DNA of 64,000 nt from Aurantimonas sp. 22II-16-19i (GTDB taxonomy: Bacteria; Pseudomonadota; Alphaproteobacteria; Rhizobiales; Rhizobiaceae), in NCBI RefSeq assembly GCF_002088275.1, contig NZ_AQQS01000013.1, positions 62,001 to 126,000 on the forward strand. The letters are read 5' to 3'. Of this stretch, positions 8,682-17,126 are shown piece after piece; positions within the stretch are counted from its first letter, which is position 1, and the number at the start of each line of letters is the position of its first letter. Position numbers and translations under genes: made by a program. The notes under the pieces were generated by a model that ran no database searches, was not told where the DNA came from, and was given only the letters and a program-made list of their open reading frames with translations.

Positions 8682-8792
8682 GGGCTTTTCGCGTCTTTCA
8701 GGCGACTTGCGGGCGACCTGTACCGTCGGCCCCGGTCTTCGACCGGTGCCAAGGGGGCAGCGCCCAAGCGCCGCGCGGGCTCGATACGAGCG

Positions 8793-8814
8793 GTCCGGGA
8801 GCGGCCTCCCGGGC
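8793..8814 (-). terminator. Hairpin directly after dctP
   Basis: A 7-bp perfect core (CCGGGAG / CTCCCGG) with a 4-nt loop, extended by a T-G wobble and a G-C pair, begins 7 nt after the dctP stop codon. It lacks a T-tract and is better read as an mRNA-stabilising or attenuating hairpin than as a full terminator. Confidence 0.45.
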
Positions 8815-8821
8815 GCTGGTA

Positions 8822-9868
8822 CTACTGGATCGTGAGCCCCACCGCCTTGCCGGCGGTCTCGTTCCACGTCGCCGAGCACTGGGGATCGACGGCGTTGCAG
8901 GTGTCGCGCCAGATCGGCAGGACGACGCTCTCGGCCGCCTCCTTCACCTTCGCCTGATCCTCAGGGGAGATTTCGACGAGCGTCATGTCGAACTTCTTGT
9001 GGTTGGCGCAGCTGTCCTGCCCGGTATTGCAGGCCACCGCGTCTTCGTTCGACGTCACGGCGAGGTCCCAGAGCTTGTCCTCGAGGGTCTTGAACGCCGC
9101 CTGCAGCTCTTCCTGCTGTTCGGCCGAGAAGCTGTTCCAGGTGTCGAGATTGATGAAGTGCCCCTGGACCGAGCCGGACACCGAGAGCGGCAGGAAGTGC
9201 GTCGTCACCTCCGGCCAGTTGCCGGTGTTGCCGGAGGTCGGCGAGGTCACGCCGCAGGAGACGACGCCGCGCTGGAGGGCCGGATAGACTTCCGAGAACT
9301 GCAGCGTGACCGGCGTCGCGCCGAAATGCTGGAGCATCGCCGACATCGACGGCGTGAAGCTTCTGACCTTCAGGCCCTTGAGATCGTCGAGGGTCTCGAT
9401 CGGATTGTTGCAGTAGAAGACCTGCGGACCGAACGGCCAGAGCGTTAGCACCTTGGCATTGAACTTCGTCTGCAGCCGCTCGTCGAAGGCCTGGCGGTAG
9501 TCGTCCACCACCTCGTGCAGGGCGTCCATGTCGGTGGCGACGCCGATGAGGTCGATGCCTTCGAAGAACGGATCGTCGCGGGAGGCCATGCCGATCTGCA
9601 CCGACATCACGTCGAAGGATCCGCCCTTGAGCATGCGCAGAGCGTCCGGCGCCTTCACGCCGACGACGTCCATGGGGTTGTAGTTGACGCCGAGGTCGAT
9701 GCCGGTCTTCTCGCCGAGATCCTCGAAGAACGCCCGCTCGATGTCGACCTGCTTGTTGTTCTGCGAGAAATTGCCCGCAACCCGCAGCGAGGTCTGCGCA
9801 TGGGCCGACGCCAAACCAGCCGACAAGGCGGCAGCGGTCGCGAGACCGACGAGCGTATGTCTGATCAT
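8822..9868 (-). CDS. dctP: TRAP transporter substrate-binding protein (DctP)
   Basis: 348-residue periplasmic binding protein. Residues 1-24 are a Sec signal peptide ending ASAHA. The conserved DctP block around the carboxylate-binding arginine, LKGLKVRSFTPSMSAML, lies near residues 165-180. I chose the ATG at 9868 because a GGAG lies 7 nt upstream; a second in-frame ATG at 9880 would add four residues. First gene of the dctPQM-SDR operon. The opposite-strand cluster starting at 10164 shares its promoter region, so the ligand is probably a substrate of the isomerase/decarboxylase-like enzyme or the amidohydrolase encoded there. Confidence 0.88.
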   Translation of the reverse strand: MIRHTLVGLATAAALSAGLASAHAQTSLRVAGNFSQNNKQVDIERAFFEDLGEKTGIDLGVNYNPMDVVGVKAPDALRMLKGGSFDVMSVQIGMASRDDPFFEGIDLIGVATDMDALHEVVDDYRQAFDERLQTKFNAKVLTLWPFGPQVFYCNNPIETLDDLKGLKVRSFTPSMSAMLQHFGATPVTLQFSEVYPALQRGVVSCGVTSPTSGNTGNWPEVTTHFLPLSVSGSVQGHFINLDTWNSFSAEQQEELQAAFKTLEDKLWDLAVTSNEDAVACNTGQDSCANHKKFDMTLVEISPEDQAKVKEAAESVVLPIWRDTCNAVDPQCSATWNETAGKAVGLTIQ

Positions 9869-9915
9869 GAGGAGCTCCATTTTGAATTCATTTTCTCATC
9901 GAAGCATCACAGATC

Positions 9916-9997
9916 GCAGCGGTTTGGGAAACGGCAAATAATGGGCAGACAGACATGAGCGGAACTCCTGATTTGCCTCCACAAACCCAGCCGCTGC
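9916..9997. promoter_or_regulatory. Long imperfect inverted repeat in divergent promoter region
   Basis: Three nested arm pairs share nearly one centre (about 9955): GCAGCGG / CCGCTGC, GGTTTG / CAAACC and GGCAAAT / ATTTGCC. Together they span 82 nt between dctP and the divergent decarboxylase-like gene. The two halves look like inverted copies of one sequence of about 30 nt. This is where a regulator such as the GntR protein at 10952 would be expected to bind, perhaps as two dimers. Confidence 0.5.
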
Positions 9998-10163
9998 CGT
10001 GTTTTTGAGCGAGAGTTTCGCAGATATGCCCGGTTTTTGGGCCCTCCACTGACCGCGATCGCAAGCTGGAACGATTGTCTTCGGGCGCCCGCCATGCCAT
10101 CACCGATCACGGCAGGCCGGCCGCATTGCGGCCGCCGGCCGCGGGAATCGCCGGAGAAAATGA

Positions 10164-10943
10164 ATGCAAAATCGGGATCGACTTCGTCTTTCCGCTTCAG
10201 GCGGCGGGTCCGGAGAGCGCAGGCTGATCGGCATGCTCACGCCGTCCTCGAACACCGTTCTGGAGCCTTACACGACGCATATGCTGGAGCCTCTCTTCCC
10301 GAGGGTCTCGGCTCATTTCGCGCGGTTCCGCGTCACTCAGATCGCTCTCGACGAAACCGCCAATGGTCAGTTCGCCCTGGCGCCGATCCTGGCCGCGGCC
10401 GAACTTCTGGCCGATGCGAAATGCGACGTCATCGCGTGGAACGGAACATCGGCGAGCTGGCTCGGCTTCGACACCGACGCGCGCCTCTGCGCTGCGATCA
10501 CCGAACGCACCGGCATCGCGGCGACGAGCGCGATCCTGAGCCTCAACAGGCTGCTGGCGGATCTCGGCGTGAAGCGGCTCGGCCTCGTCACGCCCTATAC
10601 CGACGACGTCCAGGCGAGGATCGTGGAGAACTACGCCAGCATCGGCATCGAGGTCTGCGCCGAGGCCCATTGCGGGCTCAGCGACAACTTCTCCTTCGCC
10701 AATGTCGGCGAAGACGCGATCGAGGCGATGTGCGAGGATGTCGCGGCGGCCGGGCCGGACGCCATCGCGATCGTCTGCACCAACATGCGGGGGCCCCTGA
10801 TCGCCGCGACGCTCGAACGACGGCTGGGCATTCCGGTCCTCGATTCCGTCGCCTTCACCCTCTGGGGATGTCTCGCCGCGGTCGGTGTCGAGCCGACGCC
10901 GCTGGGAGAGTTCGGCTCGATCTTCGCGCCGGCCGGGCGGTAG
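10164..10943 (+). CDS. Asp/Glu racemase-superfamily enzyme, arylmalonate decarboxylase-like
   Basis: 259-residue member of the maleate isomerase / aspartate-glutamate racemase / arylmalonate decarboxylase superfamily. The C-terminal catalytic cysteine is present (IVCTNMRG, about residue 203). The first cysteine position of racemases and maleate isomerases is glycine-threonine here (WNGTSASW, about residues 92-99). A single C-terminal cysteine with GTS in the first half is the pattern of arylmalonate decarboxylase. The PSSNTVLEP block is the family phosphate/carboxylate loop. A GGAGA lies 6 nt before the ATG. First of three plus-strand genes with a GntR regulator and an amidohydrolase; probably acts on a malonate- or maleate-like acid brought in by the adjacent TRAP system. 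Confidence 0.75.
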   Translation: MQNRDRLRLSASGGGSGERRLIGMLTPSSNTVLEPYTTHMLEPLFPRVSAHFARFRVTQIALDETANGQFALAPILAAAELLADAKCDVIAWNGTSASWLGFDTDARLCAAITERTGIAATSAILSLNRLLADLGVKRLGLVTPYTDDVQARIVENYASIGIEVCAEAHCGLSDNFSFANVGEDAIEAMCEDVAAAGPDAIAIVCTNMRGPLIAATLERRLGIPVLDSVAFTLWGCLAAVGVEPTPLGEFGSIFAPAGR

Positions 10944-10951
10944 GCTGCGCC

Positions 10952-11644
10952 ATGTCCGACGCGTCGACCCTCACCGTTGATCCCGCGAGCGGCACCGAAC
11001 GTCCGATCCTCCACACCCAGGTGATCGACGAGTTGCGCGGCATCATCACGCGGGGCGAACTCGCCGAGGGCAAGCGCGTGCCGGAGGCCGCCCTGTGCGA
11101 GCGCCTCGGTGTCTCGCGCACGCCGCTGCGCGAAGCGTTGAAGGTCCTTGCGGCGGAGGGCTTCGTCGAGCTGCGGCCGAACCGCGGCGCGGTCGTCGTG
11201 CCGATCGATGGCGATGCCGTGGCCGCGCTGTTCGAGCTGAAGGGGGCGATCGAGTCCATGATCGGGCTGAAACTGCCCGAACGGATCACGCCGGCCGAGC
11301 TCGCCCACATCGAGGCCATCCACCAGCGCCTGAAGGCCTGCCAGCAGAGGCTCGACGCTCCGGCCTACACCCTCGGGAACCACGATTTCCATGCCGCCCT
11401 CGCGGCCGCCATCCACAACGACGCCGTCGTGCAGACCTATTCGCGCCTCCAGCAGAAGATCCTGCGGGCAAGGCTGGCGATCAACGAGGATCCGAGCCAG
11501 CTGGCGCGGTCCATCGACGAGCACGAAGGGATTATGGCCATGTTGCGGGCCGGCGCGGCTCGCGACCTCGCCTTCAAGCTCGAGGAGCACAATCGCCGGA
11601 CCGGCGAGGCGATCCTGGCGCAACTGCGCATGAAGCCGGAGTAG
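10952..11644 (+). CDS. GntR-family (FadR subfamily) transcriptional regulator
   Basis: 230-residue regulator. Residues about 22-90 form the winged helix-turn-helix (LRGIITRGELAEGKRVPE, then ERLGVSRTPLREALKVLA). The remainder is the all-helical FadR C-terminal ligand domain (FCD), with the metal/ligand histidine in NHDFHAALA. The start is 8 nt after the upstream stop, and the next gene begins 6 nt after this stop, so the three genes are one transcript. It probably senses the TRAP substrate or a product and acts at the inverted repeat at 9916-9997. Confidence 0.88.
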   Translation: MSDASTLTVDPASGTERPILHTQVIDELRGIITRGELAEGKRVPEAALCERLGVSRTPLREALKVLAAEGFVELRPNRGAVVVPIDGDAVAALFELKGAIESMIGLKLPERITPAELAHIEAIHQRLKACQQRLDAPAYTLGNHDFHAALAAAIHNDAVVQTYSRLQQKILRARLAINEDPSQLARSIDEHEGIMAMLRAGAARDLAFKLEEHNRRTGEAILAQLRMKPE

Positions 11645-11650
11645 CGGGCG

Positions 11651-13111
11651 ATGAAGATCCTCAGGGCCAGGTTCGTCCTTCCCTGCGCAGGCGGCGAGCC
11701 GATCGTCGACGGATGCGTCGCGATCGCGGCGGACCGGGTCGCCGCCGTCGGGCGCTTCGAGGACGTCCGAAGCCGCTTCCCGGGCGGCGCGGTCCTCGAC
11801 TACCGGCAGGCGATCATCCTCCCCGGCCTGATCAATGCCCACCAGCATGGCCGGGGCCTCAGCCCGCTCCTCCTCGGCTACCGGGACGACGCGTTGGAGC
11901 CGTGGATCGCCGCACGGCGGCGTCATGGTCCGCCCGACATCTATGCGGTCACCCGGCTTGCGGCCGAGGAGATGCTGGCGAACGGCGTGACCGCCACGCT
12001 CCATGCGAACTACAGCTACGGGTCCGATTATCGCGAAGAGCTTGGCGAAACCGCGCGGGCCTACCGCGATGCCGGCATCAGGGCGACGATCTGCATCGGC
12101 TATCAGGACCGCGGCTTCCTCGCCTATGAGAACGAGGCGGAATTCGTCGCCGCCTTGCCGGAAGACGCCCGGAAGGCGCTCCGGATCCCGGCGGCGCCGC
12201 CTTATGCCGGCAGCGTTGCCGGCACGATCGCCCTGATGGAGGAGATGTCGGCGCGCTTCGGGGATGCGCCGCTGATCACCTTCGCCTACGGCCCGGCCGG
12301 ACCGCAATGGGTCAGCGACGAGGCCTGGACCGCGCTCGCCCGAGATGCCGCAAGGCGCGGGGTCGGCCTGCATTTCCACCTCCTGGAATCGCCGCTGCAG
12401 GCGGCCTGGTGCCGCAAGGCCCATGGCGGCTCGACACTCTCCCATCTTCGGCGGCTGGGGGTCTTCGAAGCGAAGACGAGCTGCGCCCACGGCGTCTACA
12501 TGAGCGAAGAGGACATGACGCTTGCCCGCGAGGAGGCCGTGGTCGTCGTCGCCAATCCGGGTTCCAACCTGCGCCTCTTCAACGGGCCGCCACCGGTTGC
12601 GGAGCTCCATCGACGGGGATGCGTGGTCGCCGTCGGCACCGACAACACCGCGCTTGCCGACGACGAGGACTATCTCGCCGAGCTGCGACTTTACGCAAGC
12701 CTTGCCCGCACGCCCGGGATCGAGGCGATCGGCCCTTCGCCGGCAGAGATCCTGCGAACGGCGACGATCAACGGCGGGAAGGCGGCGTTTCTTTCCGAGG
12801 GCACCGGGTCGCTGGAGCCGGGTCAACCGGCCGATCTCGTCGCAATCGACTGTGCCCGCTTCGAGGCGCCCGACGGCTCGTGCCCCCGCAACGCCCTGCC
12901 CCTGCTTCTCGCCCGGGCCAAGGGCACGGATGTCGCCCTGACCATGACGGCGGGCGTCGTGCGCCATGCGAGGCGCCGGGAGGATGCCGACCGACGCGCC
13001 CATTGGCGGCATGTCGCAACCGCCTCCGTCGCGAAACGGGAGACAAGGCAGGACGAGACGACCGTCGCGGCCATCCAGCGGGGATTGCGCGGCCTCCGGC
13101 GCGAGGTTTGA
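11651..13111 (+). CDS. Metal-dependent amidohydrolase (chlorohydrolase/cytosine deaminase-like)
   Basis: 486-residue amidohydrolase-superfamily enzyme. Metal-binding HxH appears in LPGLINAHQHGRG near residues 58-70. A third histidine is in LHFHLLES, a fourth in CAHGVYMSEEDM, and the catalytic aspartate in VAVGTDNTALADDEDY. This matches the branch that includes S-adenosylhomocysteine/methylthioadenosine deaminase, guanine deaminase and triazine hydrolases. It hydrolyses a C-N or C-Cl bond on a ring or amidine-like substrate. The tail after about residue 440 (rich in R and A) is longer than usual. Last gene of the divergent cluster; its substrate is probably the compound handled by the TRAP system. 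Confidence 0.82.
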   Translation: MKILRARFVLPCAGGEPIVDGCVAIAADRVAAVGRFEDVRSRFPGGAVLDYRQAIILPGLINAHQHGRGLSPLLLGYRDDALEPWIAARRRHGPPDIYAVTRLAAEEMLANGVTATLHANYSYGSDYREELGETARAYRDAGIRATICIGYQDRGFLAYENEAEFVAALPEDARKALRIPAAPPYAGSVAGTIALMEEMSARFGDAPLITFAYGPAGPQWVSDEAWTALARDAARRGVGLHFHLLESPLQAAWCRKAHGGSTLSHLRRLGVFEAKTSCAHGVYMSEEDMTLAREEAVVVVANPGSNLRLFNGPPPVAELHRRGCVVAVGTDNTALADDEDYLAELRLYASLARTPGIEAIGPSPAEILRTATINGGKAAFLSEGTGSLEPGQPADLVAIDCARFEAPDGSCPRNALPLLLARAKGTDVALTMTAGVVRHARRREDADRRAHWRHVATASVAKRETRQDETTVAAIQRGLRGLRREV

Positions 13112-13170
13112 GAGATTTCCGGCCGTGCGAGGCGCCGTTCCGCCCTCTCTCGCGCCCCTCGCGCCCCCTC

Positions 13171-13187
13171 GCGACGGCGGGCGTCGC
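13171..13187. terminator. Convergent hairpin
   Basis: A 6-bp stem (GCGACG / CGTCGC) with a 5-nt loop sits between the converging amidohydrolase and GntR genes. It has no T-tract. It is a weak candidate for a bidirectional terminator. Confidence 0.3.
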
Positions 13188-13194
13188 TGGGACC

Positions 13195-13860
13195 TCAGGC
13201 CGGCGTGCCGCTGTACCAGCGCAGGAAGCGGTCCCGGACCCGGTCGGTATGATCGATCATCGCAGCGCGGGCGCGGTCCGCATCGCCCGCCGCGATGGCT
13301 TCGAGGACGGCGAGGTGCTCCTTCGCCTGGTCGGCGAAATTGCGCTCCATGCGGACCACGTGACACATCCGCGCCTTCTCGCGCACGCCCTTGATCATCG
13401 AGGCGAGCAGCGGCATGCCGCTGGCATTGGCGACGAACAGGTGAAAGCTGTCGTCATAGGCCCAGAACGGCTCGAGTTCCGTGGCCGGATCGGCGATGAT
13501 GCGGTGGGTCGCCTCGATCAGCTCGCCCGTCGCCGCCGGCGCCGCCCGCCGCGCCGCCTGGGCCGCGCCTTCGCTTTCCAGAAGCCGGCGGATCACCATG
13601 ATCTGCAGCAATTCGTCCAGCGGCACCTCGCGGATGACCAGCGTACCGTTCGACAGCCGCTCGACCAGACCTTCCCCGGTCAGCCGGGTGATCGCCGTGC
13701 GCAGCGGCGTGCGCGAGCCGTCCACCTGTTCGGCGAGCTTGCGCTCGGTGAAGACCGTGCCTGGCGCGAGTTCACCGGCGAGAATCAGGCTTCGGACGTA
13801 CTGGTACGCCTGTTCCGACAGAGTCTGCCTGTCCTCCGGCTGAAGAGTGTCCCGTGTCAT
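13195..13860 (-). CDS. GntR-family (FadR subfamily) transcriptional regulator
   Basis: 221-residue regulator. An N-terminal winged helix covers residues about 15-80 (LAEQVDGSRTPLRTAITRL recognition region) and a C-terminal FCD ligand domain the rest (DDSFHLFVANASG carries the conserved D and H). The gene diverges from the ureidoglycolate lyase/allantoinase operon, and a clean palindromic operator lies between them (13959-13986). It is therefore the likely repressor of that operon, responding to a ureide or a breakdown product. Confidence 0.88.
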   Translation of the reverse strand: MTRDTLQPEDRQTLSEQAYQYVRSLILAGELAPGTVFTERKLAEQVDGSRTPLRTAITRLTGEGLVERLSNGTLVIREVPLDELLQIMVIRRLLESEGAAQAARRAAPAATGELIEATHRIIADPATELEPFWAYDDSFHLFVANASGMPLLASMIKGVREKARMCHVVRMERNFADQAKEHLAVLEAIAAGDADRARAAMIDHTDRVRDRFLRWYSGTPA

Positions 13861-13958
13861 TCCGCCCTTCTGTTCCCGATGAAACGCCCGCAGGGACCGC
13901 CCTCATCCCATGCCGCAACAGGATTTGCAAAAACCGCTGGACTCAGGGTGTGCCATCG

Positions 13959-13986
13959 GTATCGTAGCGGTATACCAGCGAGATAC
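13959..13986. promoter_or_regulatory. Palindromic operator between gntR and allA
   Basis: A perfect 8-bp palindrome GGTATACC (13969-13976) is flanked at equal distance by GTATC (13959-13963) and GATAC (13982-13986), all centred on 13972.5. This symmetric 28-nt site, with GGT/ACC half-sites, fits the operators of FadR-type GntR proteins. It ends 16 nt before the TTG at 14003, which argues that the allA start lies downstream of it. Confidence 0.6.
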
Positions 13987-14002
13987 AAAAAGGCGCAACG
14001 GC

Positions 14003-14554
14003 TTGCAGCATCCGCAGTTCCGGCACCTCCCCTCCCAGCGTTTCTCCCCCCAGCCTTTCGCCCCATTGACGGAAGAAGCCTTCGCTCCTTTCGGGCTGGT
14101 GCTCGAGCATCGCGGCGAAGACAGGCGGCATCCCCTCGACCTCGCCTTCGATGCCCGTGGCGACGGCGGCGAACTGACGTCCTGGATCACGCGGATCGAG
14201 ACGCCGCTTGCCGGCGGCGAGCGGATCGACCGGCTCGAGCGCCATCCCTTCTCCGACCAGATCTTCGTGCCCCTGAACCACCAGCGCTTTCTCGTCGTCG
14301 TCTGCGAGGACGACGGGACCATGGCGCCGGATCGGGCCACCGTCCGGGGCTTCGTCGCGGGCCCGGGCCAGGGCGTCGTCTACCGGCGCAATGTCTGGCA
14401 CGCCGGCATGCTGGTTCTCGATGCGCCGGCGCAGTTCTTCGTCCAGATGACCATGGCGGCCGGTGGCGGGGACGACGTGTTCCATCCGCTCGCCGAGCCG
14501 ATCCTGCTGCCGTCCTTCGCGGGCTGGCCGGAGACGGCGGGGGGCGCATCGTGA
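14003..14554 (+). CDS. allA: Ureidoglycolate lyase (AllA)
   Basis: 183 residues from the TTG at 14003. AllA cleaves ureidoglycolate to glyoxylate and urea in allantoin degradation. Visible family features are the opening LTEEAFAPFG, DLLERHP-like IDRLERHPFSDQIF, FVPLNHQRFLVVV, and the cupin-like metal motif GPGQGVVYRRNVWHAGML. I chose the TTG because AAAGG lies 9 nt upstream and because the longer ATG at 13910 would place the palindromic operator inside the coding region; TTG 14066 is another possibility. The stop overlaps the next gene's GTG start. It opens the operon of ureide enzymes and ABC transporter. Confidence 0.8.
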   Translation: MQHPQFRHLPSQRFSPQPFAPLTEEAFAPFGLVLEHRGEDRRHPLDLAFDARGDGGELTSWITRIETPLAGGERIDRLERHPFSDQIFVPLNHQRFLVVVCEDDGTMAPDRATVRGFVAGPGQGVVYRRNVWHAGMLVLDAPAQFFVQMTMAAGGGDDVFHPLAEPILLPSFAGWPETAGGAS

Positions 14555-15456
14555 GCGATCATCTCGACCGGGACTTTGCCGGCTACGGCGCCCATCCGCC
14601 GGATCCGCAATGGCCAAGCGGGGCCAGGCTGGCCCTGAATTTCGTCATCAATGTCGAGGAGGGCGGCGAGCCCTCCGTGCCGGACGGCGATCCCGCCACC
14701 GAGGCGAGCCTGACGGAAGCCGGCGGCGACCCGATGCCCGGGCGCAACCTCGCGGCCGAGACGATGTTCGAATATGGCAGCCGGGTCGGCTTCTGGCGCA
14801 TCGCCCGGCTGTTCACCGAGCGCGGCCTGCCGGCCACCGCGATGGCCTGCGGCCTGGCGCTGGAGCGCAACCCGCAGATCGCCGCCTTCCTGCGCGAGGC
14901 CGATTTCGACGGATGCGCCCATGGCTGGCGCTGGGAGCATCATCGTCTCCTCTCCCGCGAAGAGGAAAGGACGCGGATCGCCAGAACCGTCGCTGCCTTC
15001 CGCCGGCATCTCGGCGCACCGCCCGCCGGCTGGTACTGCCGCTACGGCCCGAGCCTGAACACCCGCTCGCTTCTCGTCGAGCATGGCGGCTTTCTCTACG
15101 ACAGCGACGCCTATAACGACGAACTGCCCTACTGGACGACGGTCGGCGGCCATCCGCACCTCGTCGTTCCCTATTCGCTGGTCACCAACGACGCGAAATT
15201 CATCCGCGGCGGCTATTCCACCGCCGAGGACTTCTTCGTCAATCTGAAGGACGCCTTCGACTGGCTGCGGGCGGAAGGCGCCAGCCGGCCGAAGATGATG
15301 TCCGTCGGGCTGCATCTGAGGGTCGCCGGCCATCCGGGCCGCGCCGCCGGCCTTGCCAGGTTCCTCGACTACGCGGCGCGCCACGACGACGTCTGGATCT
15401 GCCGGCGCGACGCCATCGCCCGGCACTGGCGGACGACGCATCCGCCTGCGACCTGA
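14551..15456 (+). CDS. puuE: PuuE-type allantoinase / polysaccharide deacetylase-fold hydrolase
   Basis: 301 residues from a GTG that overlaps the allA stop (GTGA). PuuE allantoinases use the NodB deacetylase fold to open allantoin to allantoate. Family features are FAGYGAHPPDPQWP at the start, FVINVEEGGE near residue 35, YGSRVGFWR, the HGWRWEHHR metal/active-site segment, YDSDAYNDELPYW, and SVGLHLRVAGHPGR near the end. The length is normal. Together with AllA it covers the first and last steps from allantoin to glyoxylate. The intermediate allantoate hydrolase is not in this window. Confidence 0.8.
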   Translation: MSDHLDRDFAGYGAHPPDPQWPSGARLALNFVINVEEGGEPSVPDGDPATEASLTEAGGDPMPGRNLAAETMFEYGSRVGFWRIARLFTERGLPATAMACGLALERNPQIAAFLREADFDGCAHGWRWEHHRLLSREEERTRIARTVAAFRRHLGAPPAGWYCRYGPSLNTRSLLVEHGGFLYDSDAYNDELPYWTTVGGHPHLVVPYSLVTNDAKFIRGGYSTAEDFFVNLKDAFDWLRAEGASRPKMMSVGLHLRVAGHPGRAAGLARFLDYAARHDDVWICRRDAIARHWRTTHPPAT

Positions 15457-15510
15457 TCGAAGTCTCCCAGATCTCTCCCTCCCCTCCCAAGGAAGAACAA
15501 AGGAACCAGC

Positions 15511-16365
15511 ATGAAGAACTCTCTCCTCGCGGCAACACTTGCCCTGCTGCCACTCGTTTCGGCTCCGGCCTTCGCGCAGGAAGACGCCCATCCCGCCGAC
15601 CAGCCGCTCGTGGTCGGCTCGGATTTCGGCCTCGCGCCCTGGATGGTGCGCGGCGTCGATGGCCCGGAAGGCTTCGGCTACGACATGGTGACCGAGATCG
15701 CCAAGCGGATCGGCCGGCCGTCCGTCGAGGTCGTCGACATCAACTTCTCCGGCCTGTTCGCGGCGCTTCTGTCCGGCCGCATCGAGTTCACGGTCAACCC
15801 GCTCAACATCACGGCGGAGCGGGCCGAGACGATGCTCTATTCGGAGCCCTTCTTCGCCACCGGCAATGGCTTCATCACCCGCGAGGGCGAGTCGATGGCC
15901 AATTACGAGGCGCTTCAGGGCAAGTCGATCGCCGTCAACCGCGGCACGATCTCGGACAAGTGGGCGACGGCGAACGCCTTGACATACGGCTTCGAGGTGC
16001 AGCGCTACGAGACCTTCCCGGATTCGGTCCAGGCGGTGATCACCCAGCGCGCCTTCGCCGCGATCAACGAGATCCCGACCGCGGCCTATGCCGCCGGCCA
16101 GAACCCGGCGATCACGCTCGCCTACGAAGACTATGACGGCCGCATGTTCGGCTATGCCTTTCGCTACGAGAGCAAGGCCTATCGCGACAAGGTCGAAGGC
16201 GCGATCGAATGCATGAAAAAGGACGGGACGCTGAAGGCCCTCTACGACAAGTGGTATGGCGGCGAACTGGCGGCCGACAGCCCGCTCCTCACCGTTTTTC
16301 CGGGCTACGGCGCGCCGGGCTTCAAGGGCTATGACGAGACCTCGCACGAGCTCGCCTGCAACTGA
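15511..16365 (+). CDS. Polar-solute/amino acid ABC transporter substrate-binding protein
   Basis: 284-residue periplasmic protein of the HisJ/GlnH class. Residues 1-22 are a signal peptide ending PAFA. The SBP_bac_3 fold is shown by YDMVTEIAKRIG, the FTVNPLNITAERAETMLYSEPFF block near residues 90-115 and the closing LKALYDKWYGGE. AAAGGAA precedes the ATG. It is followed by a strong hairpin and then two permeases, so it is the capture protein of that importer. Its place after AllA and PuuE suggests that the ligand is allantoin or another ureide. Confidence 0.88.
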   Translation: MKNSLLAATLALLPLVSAPAFAQEDAHPADQPLVVGSDFGLAPWMVRGVDGPEGFGYDMVTEIAKRIGRPSVEVVDINFSGLFAALLSGRIEFTVNPLNITAERAETMLYSEPFFATGNGFITREGESMANYEALQGKSIAVNRGTISDKWATANALTYGFEVQRYETFPDSVQAVITQRAFAAINEIPTAAYAAGQNPAITLAYEDYDGRMFGYAFRYESKAYRDKVEGAIECMKKDGTLKALYDKWYGGELAADSPLLTVFPGYGAPGFKGYDETSHELACN

Positions 16366-16378
16366 TCGGACCTCTCCC

Positions 16379-16402
16379 CCGTGGCGGCGACGGCCGCCAC
16401 GG
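16379..16402 (+). terminator. Stem-loop after ABC binding-protein gene
   Basis: A perfect 10-bp stem (CCGTGGCGGC / GCCGCCACGG) with a 4-nt loop starts 13 nt after the binding-protein stop. There is no T-tract. Such hairpins usually protect the upstream mRNA or attenuate read-through into permease genes. Confidence 0.55.
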
Positions 16403-16448
16403 ACATCGGGTCGTTCCGCCGGCATGACGGCCGCGGCAAGGGGCATGC

Positions 16449-17117
16449 ATGGACAAGCTGGTCCAGAATTTCTTCAACCTGTCGGTCATCGAGGGCGCCC
16501 TGCCCTCGGTGCTGATCGGCTTTGCGACGACCGTCCAGGTGGCGCTGGCGGTGATCGCCATCGGCGTCGTCCTGGGGCTGGGTCTGGCCTTGCTGCGACT
16601 GCTGGAACTGCGGGCGCTCGATGTCCTGATCACCGCCTGGATCGAGCTGTTCCGGACGCTCCCGCAGCTCGTCATCATCATCTTTCTGTATTTCGCCCTG
16701 CCCTATGGCGGCATCCGCATGTCGCCCTTCGCGGCGACGGCCTTCGCGCTCGGCTCCGTGCTGTCGGCTTTCTGCGCCGAGATCTTCACCGCCTCCATCG
16801 CAGCCCTGCCGAAAGGCCAGTGGGAAGCCGCCCGCGCCCTGAACCTGCCGCCCATCCGCACCTTGCGCCTCGTCATCCTGCCGCAGGCGGTGCGTCTGGC
16901 GACGCCGCTGATCACCAACCGCGTCATCGCCGTGACCAAGGGCTCGGCGCTGGGGGTGGCCGTCTCGCTGAACGACACGCTGGGCGCGGCCCAGAGCTAC
17001 ATGGCGATCGTCGCCAATCCCTCGCCGCTGATGCTGGCGGCGGCACTCTACCTCGCCTTCTTCATCCCCCTCGTCACGCTCAGCCGCTATCTGGAGCGGC
17101 GCATGACGCCCTATTGA
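16449..17117 (+). CDS. Amino acid-type ABC transporter permease
   Basis: 222-residue inner-membrane permease of the HisM/GlnP class with about five membrane segments. The N-terminal family block ALPSVLIGFATTVQVAL is at residues 17-33. The EAA loop that contacts the ATPase is at about residues 122-145 (WEAARALNLPP then RLVILPQAVR). The gene sits 10 nt before a second permease of the same family, so the two probably form a heterodimer served by the ATPase at 18771. Confidence 0.9.
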   Translation: MDKLVQNFFNLSVIEGALPSVLIGFATTVQVALAVIAIGVVLGLGLALLRLLELRALDVLITAWIELFRTLPQLVIIIFLYFALPYGGIRMSPFAATAFALGSVLSAFCAEIFTASIAALPKGQWEAARALNLPPIRTLRLVILPQAVRLATPLITNRVIAVTKGSALGVAVSLNDTLGAAQSYMAIVANPSPLMLAAALYLAFFIPLVTLSRYLERRMTPY

Positions 17118-17126
17118 GGCCGGCCG

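Noticed and set aside
10631-13366. 911-codon minus-strand open frame
   Set aside because: It runs across three recognised plus-strand genes and a convergent end; composition is that of an antisense frame in GC-rich DNA.
13910-14002. Longer N-terminus for ureidoglycolate lyase starting at ATG 13910
   Set aside because: It would encode a segment unlike the family and place the symmetric operator within the gene; the TTG at 14003 has a ribosome-binding sequence.
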